Source: Chromobotia macracanthus
Taxonomy: Eukaryota; Chordata; Actinopteri; Cypriniformes; Botiidae
Reading direction: 5' to 3'
Assembly (NCBI GenBank): GCA_036877525.1
Contig: JAZGTH010000048.1
Span: forward strand, 310,001 to 374,000
Length of the DNA stretch: 64,000 nucleotides
Under the pieces are notes generated by a model that had not been told where the DNA came from, ran no database searches, and saw only the letters and a program-made list of their open reading frames with translations. Positions within the stretch are counted from its first letter, which is position 1; the number at the start of each line of letters is the position of its first letter. The position numbers and the translations under genes were made by a program. Positions 51,601 through 63,049 of the stretch are shown piece by piece.

Positions 51601-52959
51601 CTGCGTGGCACAGCCTCAGTTATGTGGCAGGTGGTTTTCAGAAACCATTTAGGGCTATGTATTTGTGTCCTGTACCTTGTCCCTGTGAGAATTTGGATTG
51701 TATGTAGTCTTCTGATGCCTGTTTGTTTTCCTAGTAAAAACAGTTGTTACAAATAGAATGTTGTCCAAATAGAGCTGGCTAGTAAATTTAAGAAAGACTG
51801 TGTTATTACACAAGTTTGTTTTACCATCAATCAACTTACTGTTATTGAGGCTTGTTATTTGGCTCCTAATAAGTAGGCATTTTCTTTAATGACAGCAGGA
51901 ACTTGTAGCCTGAAGTATGAACACTACTTGAGCTCAGCATGAGGCTGGTGCATGATCCAACATGATCCATTCAGGGATGGATGCAGAAGAGGGTTGATGA
52001 GGGGTGAAGGGAGTGGACAAAGCAGATGGAGAGACATAGGCTGACTTCCCTCTGTTCTACAACTTTTTCACCTGAACCCATGTTCTCTGAAGTGCAAGAG
52101 CATGAACGAGTAGAAGTATACAAACTCTTTTCAATTAGGTTTTAGTTGCTGACATCTCCCAGCCCCTACATGTTTAAATTTCAAAAGGTTTGTGATGGAC
52201 AAAGATGAGCAAATGATGACAATAGAAAATGAGAGGTAAAGTACTCACCTACACACCTCAAAAATGGAAAAATAGAATAGGCAGTAAAGGTAAATAAACA
52301 ATTTATATGCTATAATTTATTAAATCTCTGTTCATTGTCCCTTCACACTATGAAATATACATCATGAAATCTTTCTTATGAAAGTTAGTAGAGCTTAGCA
52401 CATGATAGCTTGGTGGACATGATGTGTGATAAGGATTTTACGTTTTGGGAAGTTGAACAGCACAGAGTGGGAAATAAAGGCCTTGATTGTAAATGCCAGC
52501 ATGACAGCAATTGAATTCTCAGCAGCTGCTGGGGTCACAGCAATATAAACTGAAAGCAGAAGATAATAAAACTTTAATTTAATGCAAAAGAATAAGGCCT
52601 GCCTCTCAGTCCATAGTTATTAATAAACTTTTATTGCCAATTATTTTAATTGGACCAAAGGGACACACTAATTTCAAGGTCCTTCCATTCCTCGTTATCT
52701 GTGTTGTAATTCATGTCCCTTGTGATTCCCAGGGTTCCAAAGGCTTTTCTTGTTGACCTAGAGAGTGGCACTGATAATTATGGACCCCATCCTCTGTGTG
52801 CATGGCCAGGGTGCATCCTGCACACATTTGGCAATAAAGAATAGTCCTGTAGGAGGCAAACCACTCAGGGCCATAAAAGCAGCTGGAACCTGTATATATA
52901 CACATATAAATCAGTATCAACCTGTCTGTATGTATGTATTTATGTGTATATGATATACA
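48621..52959. other. Intronic stretch, no supported exon
   Basis: Open frames of up to 125 codons (50,977-51,354 minus; 50,196-50,543 plus) lack recognisable motifs. A piece of the same MITE family as at 41,317 appears at about 49,322-49,380 ('tcttcagaagaaa'-like, here 'ttcaacagaagaaac'). A short TATG/TGTA tract precedes 52,955. Confidence 0.45.
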
Positions 52960-54611
52960 CACTACCGGTCAAAAGTTTTTAGAACACCCCCATTTTTTTT
53001 TTAAATAAAGCAGTTCAAGTCCAGGAAATAGGAAAGGGTACAAAGGTAAGCAGTAAACTGCCAGAGGTAAAAAAAATCTAGGTTATCAAAAACTAAAAAA
53101 TAATGTACATTTCACTTATATACAAAAAATCCTTTTCTGTTCTGCAGCAACTGAAATAAATTAAGTCTTGGAAGTTGATGGTGACGATTCTTACAGGTGT
53201 AACAACTTTGGTTGATTTCGCACTAACTGTCTGTCAGTATAAAAGCAGTGTTGGAACAGACAATAGCTGTGTCGTCTATATAGGGCACTACATGGGGTGT
53301 CGGTTGTTTTGTAGTGTTGTCCGAATTCTGAGTGAACATTCCCTACATTCGTTCACTCATTTTAACCCACAGTGCAATATAATTTTAAGTGTACATCCGA
53401 TGTCACTCACTATATTGCACGTTCCAATGCAAGATGGAATGATTCAAGGAGTGAATGATAAGCAGTTTTGGACACAGCATGTGTTACTACATCCTCTTAG
53501 GTTGTATAGAACCTAAATAAATATAGAAAGAAAAGGGTAATTAACAAAAGAAGACCAGGAGCTTATTGTAACCTTTAAAAGTATAGATCTTTCCATTAGA
53601 GCAAGTGCAAAGGAAGCCAAAGCATCAGTGAATAGTTTCTTACACCATCAAAAGGCACTTGGAAACTGGAGCAAACTCTGACAGGAAGAGGTCTGGCAGA
53701 CCCAACGCTACAGCAGAATTGGAAGACAGGTTTGTAATAGTCAATAGCTTGCATGATCTCTCAGGACAGCACCTTCAAGCACAGCTTAAAGCTAGTCGAA
53801 GTAAGCAAGTCTCAGTTTCAGCTGTGAAGGAAAGACTTTGAGCTGCAGGTTTGACAGGTCGAGTGGCAGCCCTAAGAAAACTGTAAGATGGCAAAAAAAG
53901 AAAAAGAGGCATGTCTGGGCCATGAGGCACTGCCAGTGGACTACAGAAGACTGACAGAAGGTCTTATGGACAATCAAAATCTTTGATTTCAAAATCTTGA
54001 AATCTTTGTTTCATTTTGTACGCCATTGAGCAGGCACAAGGATGGATCCTCAGTGGGTGACACTAACAGTTAAACATGGAGGAAGCATAATGGTCTGAGG
54101 CGGTTTTGCTGGTTCTAGAGTTGGCAACTTGCACAGACTGAGTAGCACTCTGAGCAAAAGCTACTTCCCCAGCATTTTGCAGTGCCATGCAATACCCTCT
54201 TGTATATGCCTAGTTGGTCAGGGGTCCATCCTGGAGCAAGATAATGACTCAAAACATACTTCCAAGCTATGTCAGAACTACCTCTAAAGAAAAGAATGAG
54301 TCAGTAGGCTTCAAATCATAGAATGGTCAGCACTTAAAGCACTTAACTCAAGCTGGTTTGGGATGAATTGGATAGAAGGTTGAAAAGCAAAGCAACCTAC
54401 AAGTGCTATACATTTGTGGGAACTGTTTTGAGAAGAACTTTCTGAACAATATTTGATTTCTGTTGTAGAATGAATGCATGAGTGTGTTTGTTTGTTATAT
54501 CCGCAAAAGGTGGCTATGCTTTCATTTCTGAGTACACTGAGACTTTAAACTGCATAAATTTAAATAAAAACTGGAAAAATGGAGGTGTTCTAAAACTTTT
54601 GACCAGTAGTG
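52960..54611 (+). mobile_element. Tc1/mariner element with inactive transposase
   Basis: The terminal inverted repeats match: the left reads 'cactaccggtcaaaag' from 52,960; the right reads 'cttttgaccagtagtg' to 54,611 and is followed by TA. The interior from about 53,540 keeps landmarks of a Tc1 transposase: a DNA-binding part at 53,640-53,840, then 'TVKHGGGSIMV' at about 54,069, an aspartate region 'LEQDNDSKHT' near 54,234, and the end 'SSWFGMNWIE' near 54,347, a decayed form of the usual C-terminal motif. Stops and frameshifts occur throughout (for example TGA near 53,839 and after 'IMV'), so the copy is dead. It lies in the NUDT14 intron in the gene's direction. Confidence 0.9.
53267..53477. 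mobile_element. Probable small element nested in the Tc1 copy
   Basis: About 210 bp starting 'ctgtgtcgtctatatagggc' and ending 'ttttggacacag' interrupts the 5' untranslated part of the Tc1 element. The ends form a short inverted repeat (CTGTGTC / GACACAG). The interior ('gtagtgttgtccgaattctg') resembles a dispersed non-autonomous fish element. I could not define a target duplication, so the limits are approximate. Confidence 0.45.
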
Positions 54612-55019
54612 TATATGTATGTTTCTGTGTGTGTAAAGATGTATATTTCTTTATTCACGCAACAAAATCTTTAAATTTCTTCTATGAAGTGAAGTCTAGA
54701 GCTTCCATTAAACTAGAATTTCTTGTAATTTCCAATCACTTACAATTACACATACAATCACAGCTAGTACATTGTAGGCCTTACAGTGGGTTTTACATAA
54801 TACATTATCTGTTCATGTATTGACTTTATATCTTTAATAGCCTGGATTGTCGTCCACGTTAATACATTGCTAATATGTCTTTTGCTGGTTTGTTTTATCT
54901 TTTCAGAGTAAATATTTGTGAGTAGCAGGAATATGATAATTGTTCAAATAAAGTGTATTTTTTGTGCATGTAATTACTATGAGATCCCATTTCCTGTGTC
55001 TTTTAATGACCTCCTAAAC

Positions 55020-55200
55020 AAAGGTCAGTTGCACTTTATTTTACAGTGTCTTTGTTTCACATGTATGTGCTTAATATAATGATAACAGTAAAATATGCAT
55101 AATTACATGCAACTAACCCTAAACCACCCCCTATACACACTCCCAAACAATTTGTCATTTACACTAATCCTAAACCACCCCCAAACAATTTGTCATTTAC
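55020..55200. mobile_element. Dispersed fish repeat with 'taaccctaaacc' tract
   Basis: Starts 'gcactttattttacagtgtc', continues 'gcataattacatgcaactaa' and ends in two tandem copies of a roughly 45-bp unit with 'cctaaaccacccc' and 'caaacaatttgtcatttaca'. I recognise it as a common interspersed element of fishes; class unknown. Confidence 0.6.
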
Positions 55201-58162
55201 ACTTAGAAATGATACCATGGGAATACCACAGTCCATGGGAATTATACCATTCTGGCAGAGTAAGTCAAATAAAGAAGCTGACTAGCATACTATTTAACCA
55301 ATCAGAAATTTAAATGTAATACATTTTAAATTATTTTTTAACAAGTCTTAATCTTCATACTGACTTTTCTGCTGTGTAACTAAACTGTGGCTTTATAGAA
55401 AAAGAAAGTAAATGTTTATGGGTTACTACATTTTTAACTTTTTTAATAGCAGGTCATAAATTATAAAATAGTTATCAGGAGTGTGCCATTAAGAATTTTT
55501 ACAAAAGTAATTTTTTGTGTTGCTTCATAAATTGCAGTTGTGTTGATAGATTAATATGTTTATAGTGTATCATAAAAATAGGCTCAGTGGTGACACTTGC
55601 AGTGTTGCTTCTGGGGTGTCTTGCCTCACTGCTCACACAAAGCTAAGACCTGTTATATAGGCACCAAAATAAATATATGTTGCACATGTGCCCCAATAGC
55701 AGGATGTGGGAAACAGGCCTAAAACCTTTTTTGGTTTCCAGCCTGTTATATTTTACCCAATCTGATTGCATTGTTGTACTTCAGGGTACCATGACACTAA
55801 ATACATAGACATGGAATAGACCTGGGATTTATGTTGTATGTTGAGTGGCAAGCATTGACTCTGTTTTCTCCTAAGCTTAAATCCCTTACCATGTCTCTTT
55901 CAAAGTTTTTGCTTAGTTTAAAGTACTTTCTCTTTGCTGTCTTTCATTTGTTACCTTAGCACATCTGCTCTGTATGAACTTGCAGGGCCTCTCCTTTTTC
56001 TGTGCTACAGCAGTGACGGTGGGAAGTTAATGCAGCAGTACAGATATCAGAACTATTAGAACTAACTCATTGCATTCATAGAATGTAGATCTTCATACTA
56101 TTCAGAAAACTGTGGGTCATTTGTACTTTAGCTTGTTTTCATCACATTCAGTCAAGAATCATCTGAGGACCTACAAATTGTGTTTTTATATATATTTTGT
56201 GTTTATAATGGCCTGCTATTTTTTAGCTTTTAATGAAGGTTTTCCTTTTAATTTTTTTTAGTTTTAACACGTTACCCCACTCAATAAAAAAACACTTGTG
56301 CCTTCTCAAGTATGCACTCAAGTATACACTTGTCATGAACAGACACTTTTTATCTCTACTCTTCTTGCCCTGCAGGAAAAAGAAAGTTTTTTTTGGCTAC
56401 ACAAATATGTTTAGATCACTGTTTGTTGTTTGAAAATAAAGGTGTTGAGCAACTAGGCACACATCTCTGCCAGGACCCATAATAATGACTGTGAACAGCA
56501 TCTTGTCTGCAGTTAGTAAGATCTTGTCATTTTAGTGAAGTCTTGTCATTATTTGTTTAGTAAAACTTAACCAATTTTTTAATGTAAAATAATAAATTAA
56601 ATGGAAGCCCTTAACTGTTTTCATAGCACCTTTTGTTTTCAAACATTGACACATCTCATGAAGTGAAACAGCAGAAGGGCACAATATGAAGAATATATGG
56701 ACCCATTCAAACATTTAATAGCTCCGTTTGGTTTAATGGAACAACTCTGACACCATACAGAGCTATGAGACTGAAGTTTGTTCCGCTTTCTTAGTCTTCC
56801 CTCCAAAACAATTGCCTTTTAGAGCCAAAAGACACAGGTCATTAGCATGAAAAGCTGCATTGCCCAAAGCAAACATGACCCTGTCAATGCTTGCCATGAC
56901 CATGCTTGGTATACAGATTCACTTTCCACACGCTCGTTTTACACTGGTGGCTCAGGTAACCAATGACTGTTTCCAGTAATGAAACCTTGCTTCTTATTAA
57001 CAGGTAAGACCTGCAACCATAATTAGGTGGGTTACACTTAAACTGTTCAACTGGAAAAAAGTGTTGCATTTTTTAAAATGTCCGTTTATTGAGAGGTGCA
57101 ATAAAGCCTTCAGTTACTTCACTGTCTCATTTATACATCCATCAACCAGCTAATTCACTTTCCTTGAAAACTATTTTTTATGCCCCAAAACACTTTATTT
57201 TGATATTTGCATAGTTTGAAACATTTTTCCATTTTTTTACAAAGCTAATATAATGACAGTGTTTCTCTGTATTGAATAAGGAACATAAAAAACTGTCAGC
57301 TGCACATGAAACCAAGGTCTCCCTTAAGTTTGCTATGTAAATGTCTTTAGGATTTAACTGGGCCATATTGTATTGTACTGATATGATCAAATATCATGAC
57401 AACCTACAAAACAAATATCTTTATTATCTTTAGTTTCATTTGACGAAATACAGAGCAATGCTCTAATTCACTCTTTTGTGGATAGTTACTGTGTGTAAGC
57501 TCAGAAAGTGCACATGAAAAGAAAATGTCAAATTTCCAAACCCTTCTTGTTTATGACACAATAATGAGTGCAACAGGTACACACATTTTGGATATGCGGC
57601 TTCATTGTAATAATAGTTTCATGTAGGTAATTACTATACAGGAGCTGATGCTTTGCATGAACAGTCTGTGGCTAATGGCATTTTTGTAACTTTTTTAACA
57701 AGTAAAATGTCATTTGAAATAGAGACTTATTAAGTTTTGTGGCATCTGAAAAAATATTGTTTATATTAGTTTACTTATTTTTATTATTAATTTTAGATAT
57801 TTTTAGGTATATTTATTTGATTTTAATTCCTAAAGACAGGGTACCACTAAGTGGTCTAAATGTGTCTGTATAAATATATATCTTCTGTGGAAGGTACTGG
57901 ACGGAGGAGGTGTGGCTTCAGAGAGAGCTCTGAAGGGAGGGTGGGATCTTATGCTTTCAAAGCTTGGTTGCTTTTGCTGCTCTTTCTTGGGATTTTGGGA
58001 TTTTTTTAATATATCTCACTGTTTTTTTTTTTTAATTCTTTAAAAATAATACAAGCTTACAGTACAGTGAATGAAAAATATAAATTACAATATAGCCATC
58101 TTTCACCTGTTCTTAATGTGGTGTCTTTGTTTTTGTTTTTCTATTTAAAGTACTAATCCAAG
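55201..58162. other. Intronic stretch, nothing recognised
   Basis: No supported exon. 'tgggatcttatg' at 57,942 was considered for the missing NUDT14 exon and discarded. T-rich tracts occur near 58,020. Confidence 0.45.
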
Positions 58163-58792
58163 ATGTTCACAATTGGTGCACTTCCTTGTTTATGTAGCAT
58201 AAGCAGTCCCATTCAATATGACGATAAAAGATCTGTGCCAACAATTAGAGAAATTTTACCTGAGGATATATTTTTATTTGAAATCAGAGGTATTATGGGT
58301 CTGTATGCACAGATGTTTGCTTCATTCTCCTGCTCACAGCAAATATCAGTTCAGTTTCACTCTTATTTCCCACACAACCTTTCCCCACCTATCCAAAGTG
58401 GTCATTGGATCATTACTCCTAAGACGAGACTCTTTTTACCTCTACAATTTTCCCCTGCTACCCTGAGATCAGGCCTGACCTTTTATACAGGGTTCAGTAA
58501 AGCTATCTATATGAATCTGTGTGGATCAAGTACCAAGTGGACAATGTGTCAGTATTGCCAGAAACTTTCATTTTCTCCAAGGAGCTGTCTGGAAATTCAG
58601 TCATTCTTAACAAGAAAATCTGGTGGAACTAGGCTGAAGTACCTGAAAAGTGTCTGCCAATATTATAGAAAGTTCCTGTGTGCTCGTAACACTAACACTG
58701 TCCTAACCATGCACAACATTACAAGTGTGCAGTGTCAGTGTCACTTTTTAATTCTCACTGAAAACAAACTGCTGACATTTTTTTTGTTTTGA
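58163..58792 (+). other. Unexplained 209-codon open frame in the NUDT14 intron
   Basis: This is the longest open frame in the window, starting 'MFTIGALPCLCSISSPIQYD'. At this base composition a frame this long is unlikely but not impossible by chance. It is rich in Ser, Phe, Cys and Leu, has no motif I recognise, and starts after a T-rich tract without a visible promoter. It could be a relic of a transposon gene or chance. I give no function and consider a real gene unlikely. Confidence 0.2.
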
Positions 58793-59246
58793 CATTTATT
58801 GTCAAAACTGACATTTATTGTTTTGTTGCACTGTGTGTTGCACTATATTAATTAATTTGTTTTCAGGTAAAGTGTATGTAATTGGCATTGGTATTCAAGA
58901 GGCAAAGAGTCATTAAGAGGAGCATCTGTAGATACCATTAGTGTTTGTTCTTTGTAATTCTTTGGGAGTTAGAAAGTTGGTGTCAGTTGTCTGTAGTTGG
59001 CTGTAGTGTACACTACAAATTTTAAGGTCACTTACTCATTGTAAAATATTTTTACCTCATTTTAGAAAAATAGCAAACATATCAAAACTATTGAAAAATA
59101 AAAAAAAGGTTATAATAATAATTTATAATTTTGGGTCTGAAGGGAAATGTGATTTGTGGTTATGTCATATCTGTAAACAGAAAAAGTAGTCTCGGCTAAA
59201 TGTGTGTGAGTACTGGAATGGTGATGCATTAGTATCCTGTTCTTAA

Positions 59247-59357
59247 AGCAGTTGTTTAGAATTTAAACATCATCCACATTAAGAAAATATCTCAACTCGC
59301 AATTTTGCATTTTGAACAGACATGGTGGTAGAGAGGCAGAAGTTACAGATTGCTGCT
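59247..59357. mobile_element. Small TTAA-flanked MITE (~111 bp)
   Basis: Flanked by TTAA at 59,243-59,246 and 59,358-59,361. The left end is 'agcagttgttta'. The right end 'cagattgctgct' is its partial inverse (AGCAG / CTGCT). The right part ('gaagttacagattgctgctt') recurs at 60,963-60,983 inside the palindrome spacer. Confidence 0.5.
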
Positions 59358-59776
59358 TTAAGACCACAAGAAACATTTCAGCCAAGTGACCCTTTTGTGA
59401 TCAAGAATATTGTATATGGTATTTCAAAGAATAAAAATAGAATGCAAAATATAACAAATAGTTAAGAACCAAACATGGTAAGCAGTAAGCAATGACTTGC
59501 TTATACATACACATACATGGTACTGTGTTTTCTTTTAACATTCCAATTAGGGGTGAAATGATATACCAATGTCACAGTTTGATTCATGTCACAGTTTGGG
59601 AGTGTGGGGTTTTCAGGAGTTGTTTTAGAAAGACATTAAAAACTATCCCTGCATTTTTAGGAGGAGCTACTTCACTCAATTCAATGTTTTTATGTAGTGT
59701 TTATTTAATACGTATTATTTCAAAGCATTTGAACAAAGAACAGTGCCTTACCTTCCAGTAAAGCAGCCATAGGCCT

Positions 59777-60816
59777 ATGTCATATTATGCATTATTATAC
59801 TATACACACTTTCCCAGCACAGTGTGCTGCAATTATGTGTTGTCAAGTCAAGTCAAGTCAGGAGTCCAATATATCTTATAGTTGTTTTTGTAATATACCT
59901 GCAGAAATATGCCATTTATAACAACTTTGCAGTTAATTAAACATATCAATGGTCATGTCGATGCTCACCATAGTTGTGTTAAATATAGCCATTTTAAAGT
60001 TATGGAAATGCACTTAAGATGTCAACCAAATAAGATCCTGACCGAGAGAACCTTGTTTTGTTGTCAAAACAATCATTTATTTTCTGAGGTATGTCATATA
60101 TATGGTATATTGAAGATTGACAATATGTATAAAGAAAGAATACATGCATATATGTGCCAAATGGACTATAAGGTGGTGATCATGAAGTCTGATTTAAGTT
60201 TTTATGATGAAAAGTGTTGCTGTATTATGAGCAAGTGGGCATTGCTTCAGTGTCAAGCATTTCATTCATTTTAAATGTGACTAATTGTTTTGCCTCAACT
60301 CGTTTAAAGTGCAGAAAAAAATATCTTTAAAAATATTTTTAAATAGCTTTAAAAATATCAGCAGCATTACAAAATGCTAAATAAGAAAGAACATGCTTCT
60401 TTACATGCAGATCTGTACACATGTGCACAAAAAAGAGAGTACTCTGATTTACTCACACTGAAATTACAGACTGAAAGAAAAGTATTTATTTGATTTGTTG
60501 ATCTGTGTGGTTTCATTCACAAGTTCATAAATTGATGAATTTCTTGATTATTAGTACAAAACTTGGGAAAGAAACGTATTGTGGGATTGCGCAATACCTG
60601 CAATTCTGTGCCTAATTTGTAGTGTTCACAAATTCAGTTATTGTTAAAAGTGTACTAATTAGTATTTAATCAAATGTCAAGGAAGAAAACATTTGTGACA
60701 GTAAAGTGAGGTCAACCTGAACAATGGGCCAGTGCAGGTTTGGGCCAGCAGGGGGCGGAGGGCGTTGTGTACGCCATGAGAGTTTTGACTCTGTTTTAAA
60801 TATTGTTACACCTCTA
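59777..60816 (+). repeat. Left arm (~1.04 kb) of a large imperfect palindrome
   Basis: Read forward, this arm matches the reverse complement of 61,293-62,264 in order along nearly all its length. Examples: 'cattattatactatacacac' (59,791), 'tatagttgtttttgtaatat' (59,877), 'gtctgatttaagt' (60,187), 'tgtgtggtttcattcac' (60,505), 'aatcaaatgtcaaggaagaa' (60,667), 'gaggtcaacctg' (60,709) and 'ttacacctct' (60,806). Identity looks like roughly 75%, with small indels. The 121-codon frame at 59,909-60,274 lies inside the arm and is not a supported gene. Confidence 0.88.
60743..60760 (+). promoter_or_regulatory. CTCF-like motif in the left palindrome arm
   Basis: 'ggccagcagggggcggag' contains the core CCAGCAGGGGGCG, which fits the vertebrate CTCF consensus closely. 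The corresponding place in the right arm (about 61,385-61,402, minus strand, 'ggcagcagggggctggg') is a weaker, oppositely oriented version. Binding is not shown by sequence alone. Confidence 0.55.
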
Positions 60817-61292
60817 ATTCTAATACATTACAAGAGAAGGATTTCCAGGCATCAATACTAGCCGATTCAGTACTTTTCGTACTCATAAAAGGTTGGAAAG
60901 GACAGAAGTAGGACAATGTGCTTGGATAAGATTACTTAAACTGGAGCAGGTTTTTAACCAAAGAAGTTACGGATTGCTGCTTAAAAGTGTTGAATAATAT
61001 AATGATGTAGGTATTGTGTTCAATAATGTAAGTAGATTTATGATCCTTTAGATTTATTTTCCTTTAGTCCACCATCATAGATGGATTTTTCTTTTCAACA
61101 AGCTTTTAGCAGTACATTGTGGGATTACCTTCTTTGAAAATAATACTTTCAGTGCTGCCTTACAATTTGGACAGAATGAGGTCTTTAGGCATCATAATTA
61201 CGCTACAGCTATCAGGTTGAGAGCATACCCATGATGTACTGCTTCGGCAGGCAGCTTGCTAGTTAGTTTTGAAACAGAATGTGTGTGTGTGC
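60817..61292. other. Spacer of the palindrome (~476 bp)
   Basis: No clear arm-to-arm match was seen here, though weak similarity may extend a little further inward. It contains 'gaagttacggattgctgctt' at 60,963, also found at the end of the MITE near 59,350. Confidence 0.5.
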
Positions 61293-62264
61293 ACATTAGG
61301 GGTGTAATAATATTTCGAACTAAAATAAAAAACCACAATACACCACCCACGGTATGTGCCGCATACTCTCATGGCATACCGAATGCCCAGCCCCCTGCTG
61401 CCTCAACCCAGCTCTGGCCCATTCGTAAGGTTGACCTCAATTTACCTTATGTCACAAAACAACTTTTTCTTCCTTGACATTTAATTAAATAGTCATTAGT
61501 ACCCTTTTGTGTTCTAGTTGTCTTATTTCCTAATATTAAGCAGGGCCTAAAATTCAGGGAGTGTGGGTATTGCACACTTTTCTGTTTCCCACAAGATTTG
61601 TTGTAATAAAAGAAATTCCTGCTGACATTTATTAACGTGAATGAAACCACACAGATTAGCAAATCAAATATGTTTTCTTTCAGTCTGGAATATCTTAATA
61701 CCCCCAGTGCGCGTGTGCAGGGATCTGCATGTAAAGAAGTGCATTCTTGCTTATTTCTGATTGCAGACCTCTACGTAAAGCTGCTGATAGTTTTCTGCAA
61801 TTTACTGGAGTTGGGACAAAATGATCAGTCATGCTTAAAAAATTAGCGCAGCGGTAGAGCAATGCTCACATAATACAGCCACACTTTTCATAAGACTTAA
61901 ATCAGACTCCGTGATCACCACCTTATAGCACATTTGTCACATTTATGCATATATTCATACTTTATGCATATTGTCTGTCTTTAATATACTGTATATATGA
62001 TGTACCTCTGAAGATAAATGACTGTTTATCAGGACTTAGTCTGTTGATATCTTCAATGCATTTTTACAACTTTAAATGGCATATTTAAGCATTGACATTG
62101 CCATTGACAAAGTAAGTTTAATTAACAACATAACAAAGTCGTTATGAATGGCATAATTCTGCAAGCATATTACAAAAACAACTATAAATATAAATCATCC
62201 CATGATTCCAGCACACTGTGCTAGGAAACAAGTGTGTATAGTATAATAATGTATAGTATGACAT
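61293..62264 (-). repeat. Right arm (~0.97 kb) of the large imperfect palindrome
   Basis: Inverted partner of 59,777-60,816. Reading its reverse complement from 62,264 downwards gives, in the same order, 'cattattatactatacacac'-like sequence, 'tatagttgtttttgtaatat', 'gtctgatttaagt', 'tgtgtggtttcattcac', 'aattaaatgtcaaggaagaa', 'gaggtcaacc' and 'ttacacccct'. It contains a tRNA-A-box-like string at 61,848 that the left arm lacks. Confidence 0.88.
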
Positions 62265-62831
62265 TTGTAAGTTTGTAAGTTTGTAAGGCTCTGCCCTTTG
62301 TTAAACTGCTTTTAGAAATATGCATTACAAATAAACACTAAAATGGGATTTTTTTTAATAATATATTTCTACAACAATTTCTTCCCCCTCCCCCCCAAAA
62401 AATAATTAATCTTCCCATATGAGCTGCTGACAGGTGAATTCCCCTGCCTGGCCATTTCTAATGGGATCACCTGAGACAGATGTTATTACCGGGTGTGAAC
62501 AAGGCCATACATCCCCATGGAAGATGAGAAAAGGATGTTCTATTTAGGAGTGCTCGACAAGTTTCGACAGAGACACTCTGTCCATGGACCTCCTTCCATG
62601 CATAGTGATTAGCTTCCTCAGTACACCAATGTCTGGCTATCCCAGTGTGCTTCAGTAAATAAATCCTGTTATACAGAGAATCTTAAGGCACAGGAATTTA
62701 TTATACTCTTCTTAAAGCATTAGGTTCTGTCTCAAACCAAGATAAAATGAAAAGCCAAGACATCAGCCAAGCTGTTAATCCTGTCGTGGGTGATTATTGT
62801 GAGGTGTCCATGCGTTTCTGAATCTCTTTCT

Positions 62832-62834
<3 letters not shown>
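62265..62834. other. Intronic stretch, nothing recognised
   Basis: Starts with three copies of a GTAAGTTT-like unit (62,267-62,288). No exon or repeat family was recognised in the rest. Confidence 0.5.
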
Positions 62835-62895
<61 letters not shown>

Positions 62896-62921
62896 ACTCA
62901 CACACACACACACACACACAC
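62835..62921. repeat. Microsatellites (CT)n then (CA)n
   Basis: About 28 CT units run from 62,835 to 62,891. CACT-type units and about ten CA units follow, ending at 62,921. They lie about 130 bp upstream of the splice acceptor of the next NUDT14 exon. Confidence 0.95.
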
Positions 62922-63049
62922 GCTTATTTACATTTACTTACCCACTTTCCATTGAAAAGCCAATGAGAGTACAGTTGTGGGATAAGTTTTACTTGTTACT
63001 TTGGCCACCTGGATGCATTAACAGGATGCATTACCTTTTTCCTCTCTAG

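Larger units (their letters stand above)
45795..63049 (+). other. nudt14: NUDT14 intron interval, including an unlocated small exon
   Basis: The interval runs from the GTGAGT donor at 45,795 to the acceptor 'cctctctag' ending at 63,049. Exon 1 ends in phase 0, while the exon at 63,050 starts with the last base of a codon. A small exon encoding roughly the segment with a Trp-Asp-Phe-Met motif, ending in phase 2, must therefore lie between them or be missing from the sequence. I scanned by eye for it and found none convincing. Between the repeats listed separately the interval looks featureless. Confidence 0.7.

Noticed and set aside
55110..55190. 'taaccctaaacc' as an interstitial telomere
   Set aside because: Only one or two telomere-like units; it belongs to a dispersed repeat with a 45-bp tandem unit.
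57935..57965. 'tgggatcttatg' as the missing NUDT14 exon (Trp-Asp-x-Met)
   Set aside because: The residues that follow do not fit, and there is no suitable acceptor before it or phase-2 donor after it.
61222..61248. 'acccatgatgtac' as the end of the missing NUDT14 exon
   Set aside because: No Trp-Asp-Phe-Met coding upstream in the same frame, and it lies in or next to the palindrome spacer.
61848..61865. 'tagcgcagcggtagagc' as the A box of a tRNA gene or SINE
   Set aside because: No good B box follows, no tRNA cloverleaf can be drawn, and the homologous left palindrome arm lacks the string, so the match is probably fortuitous.
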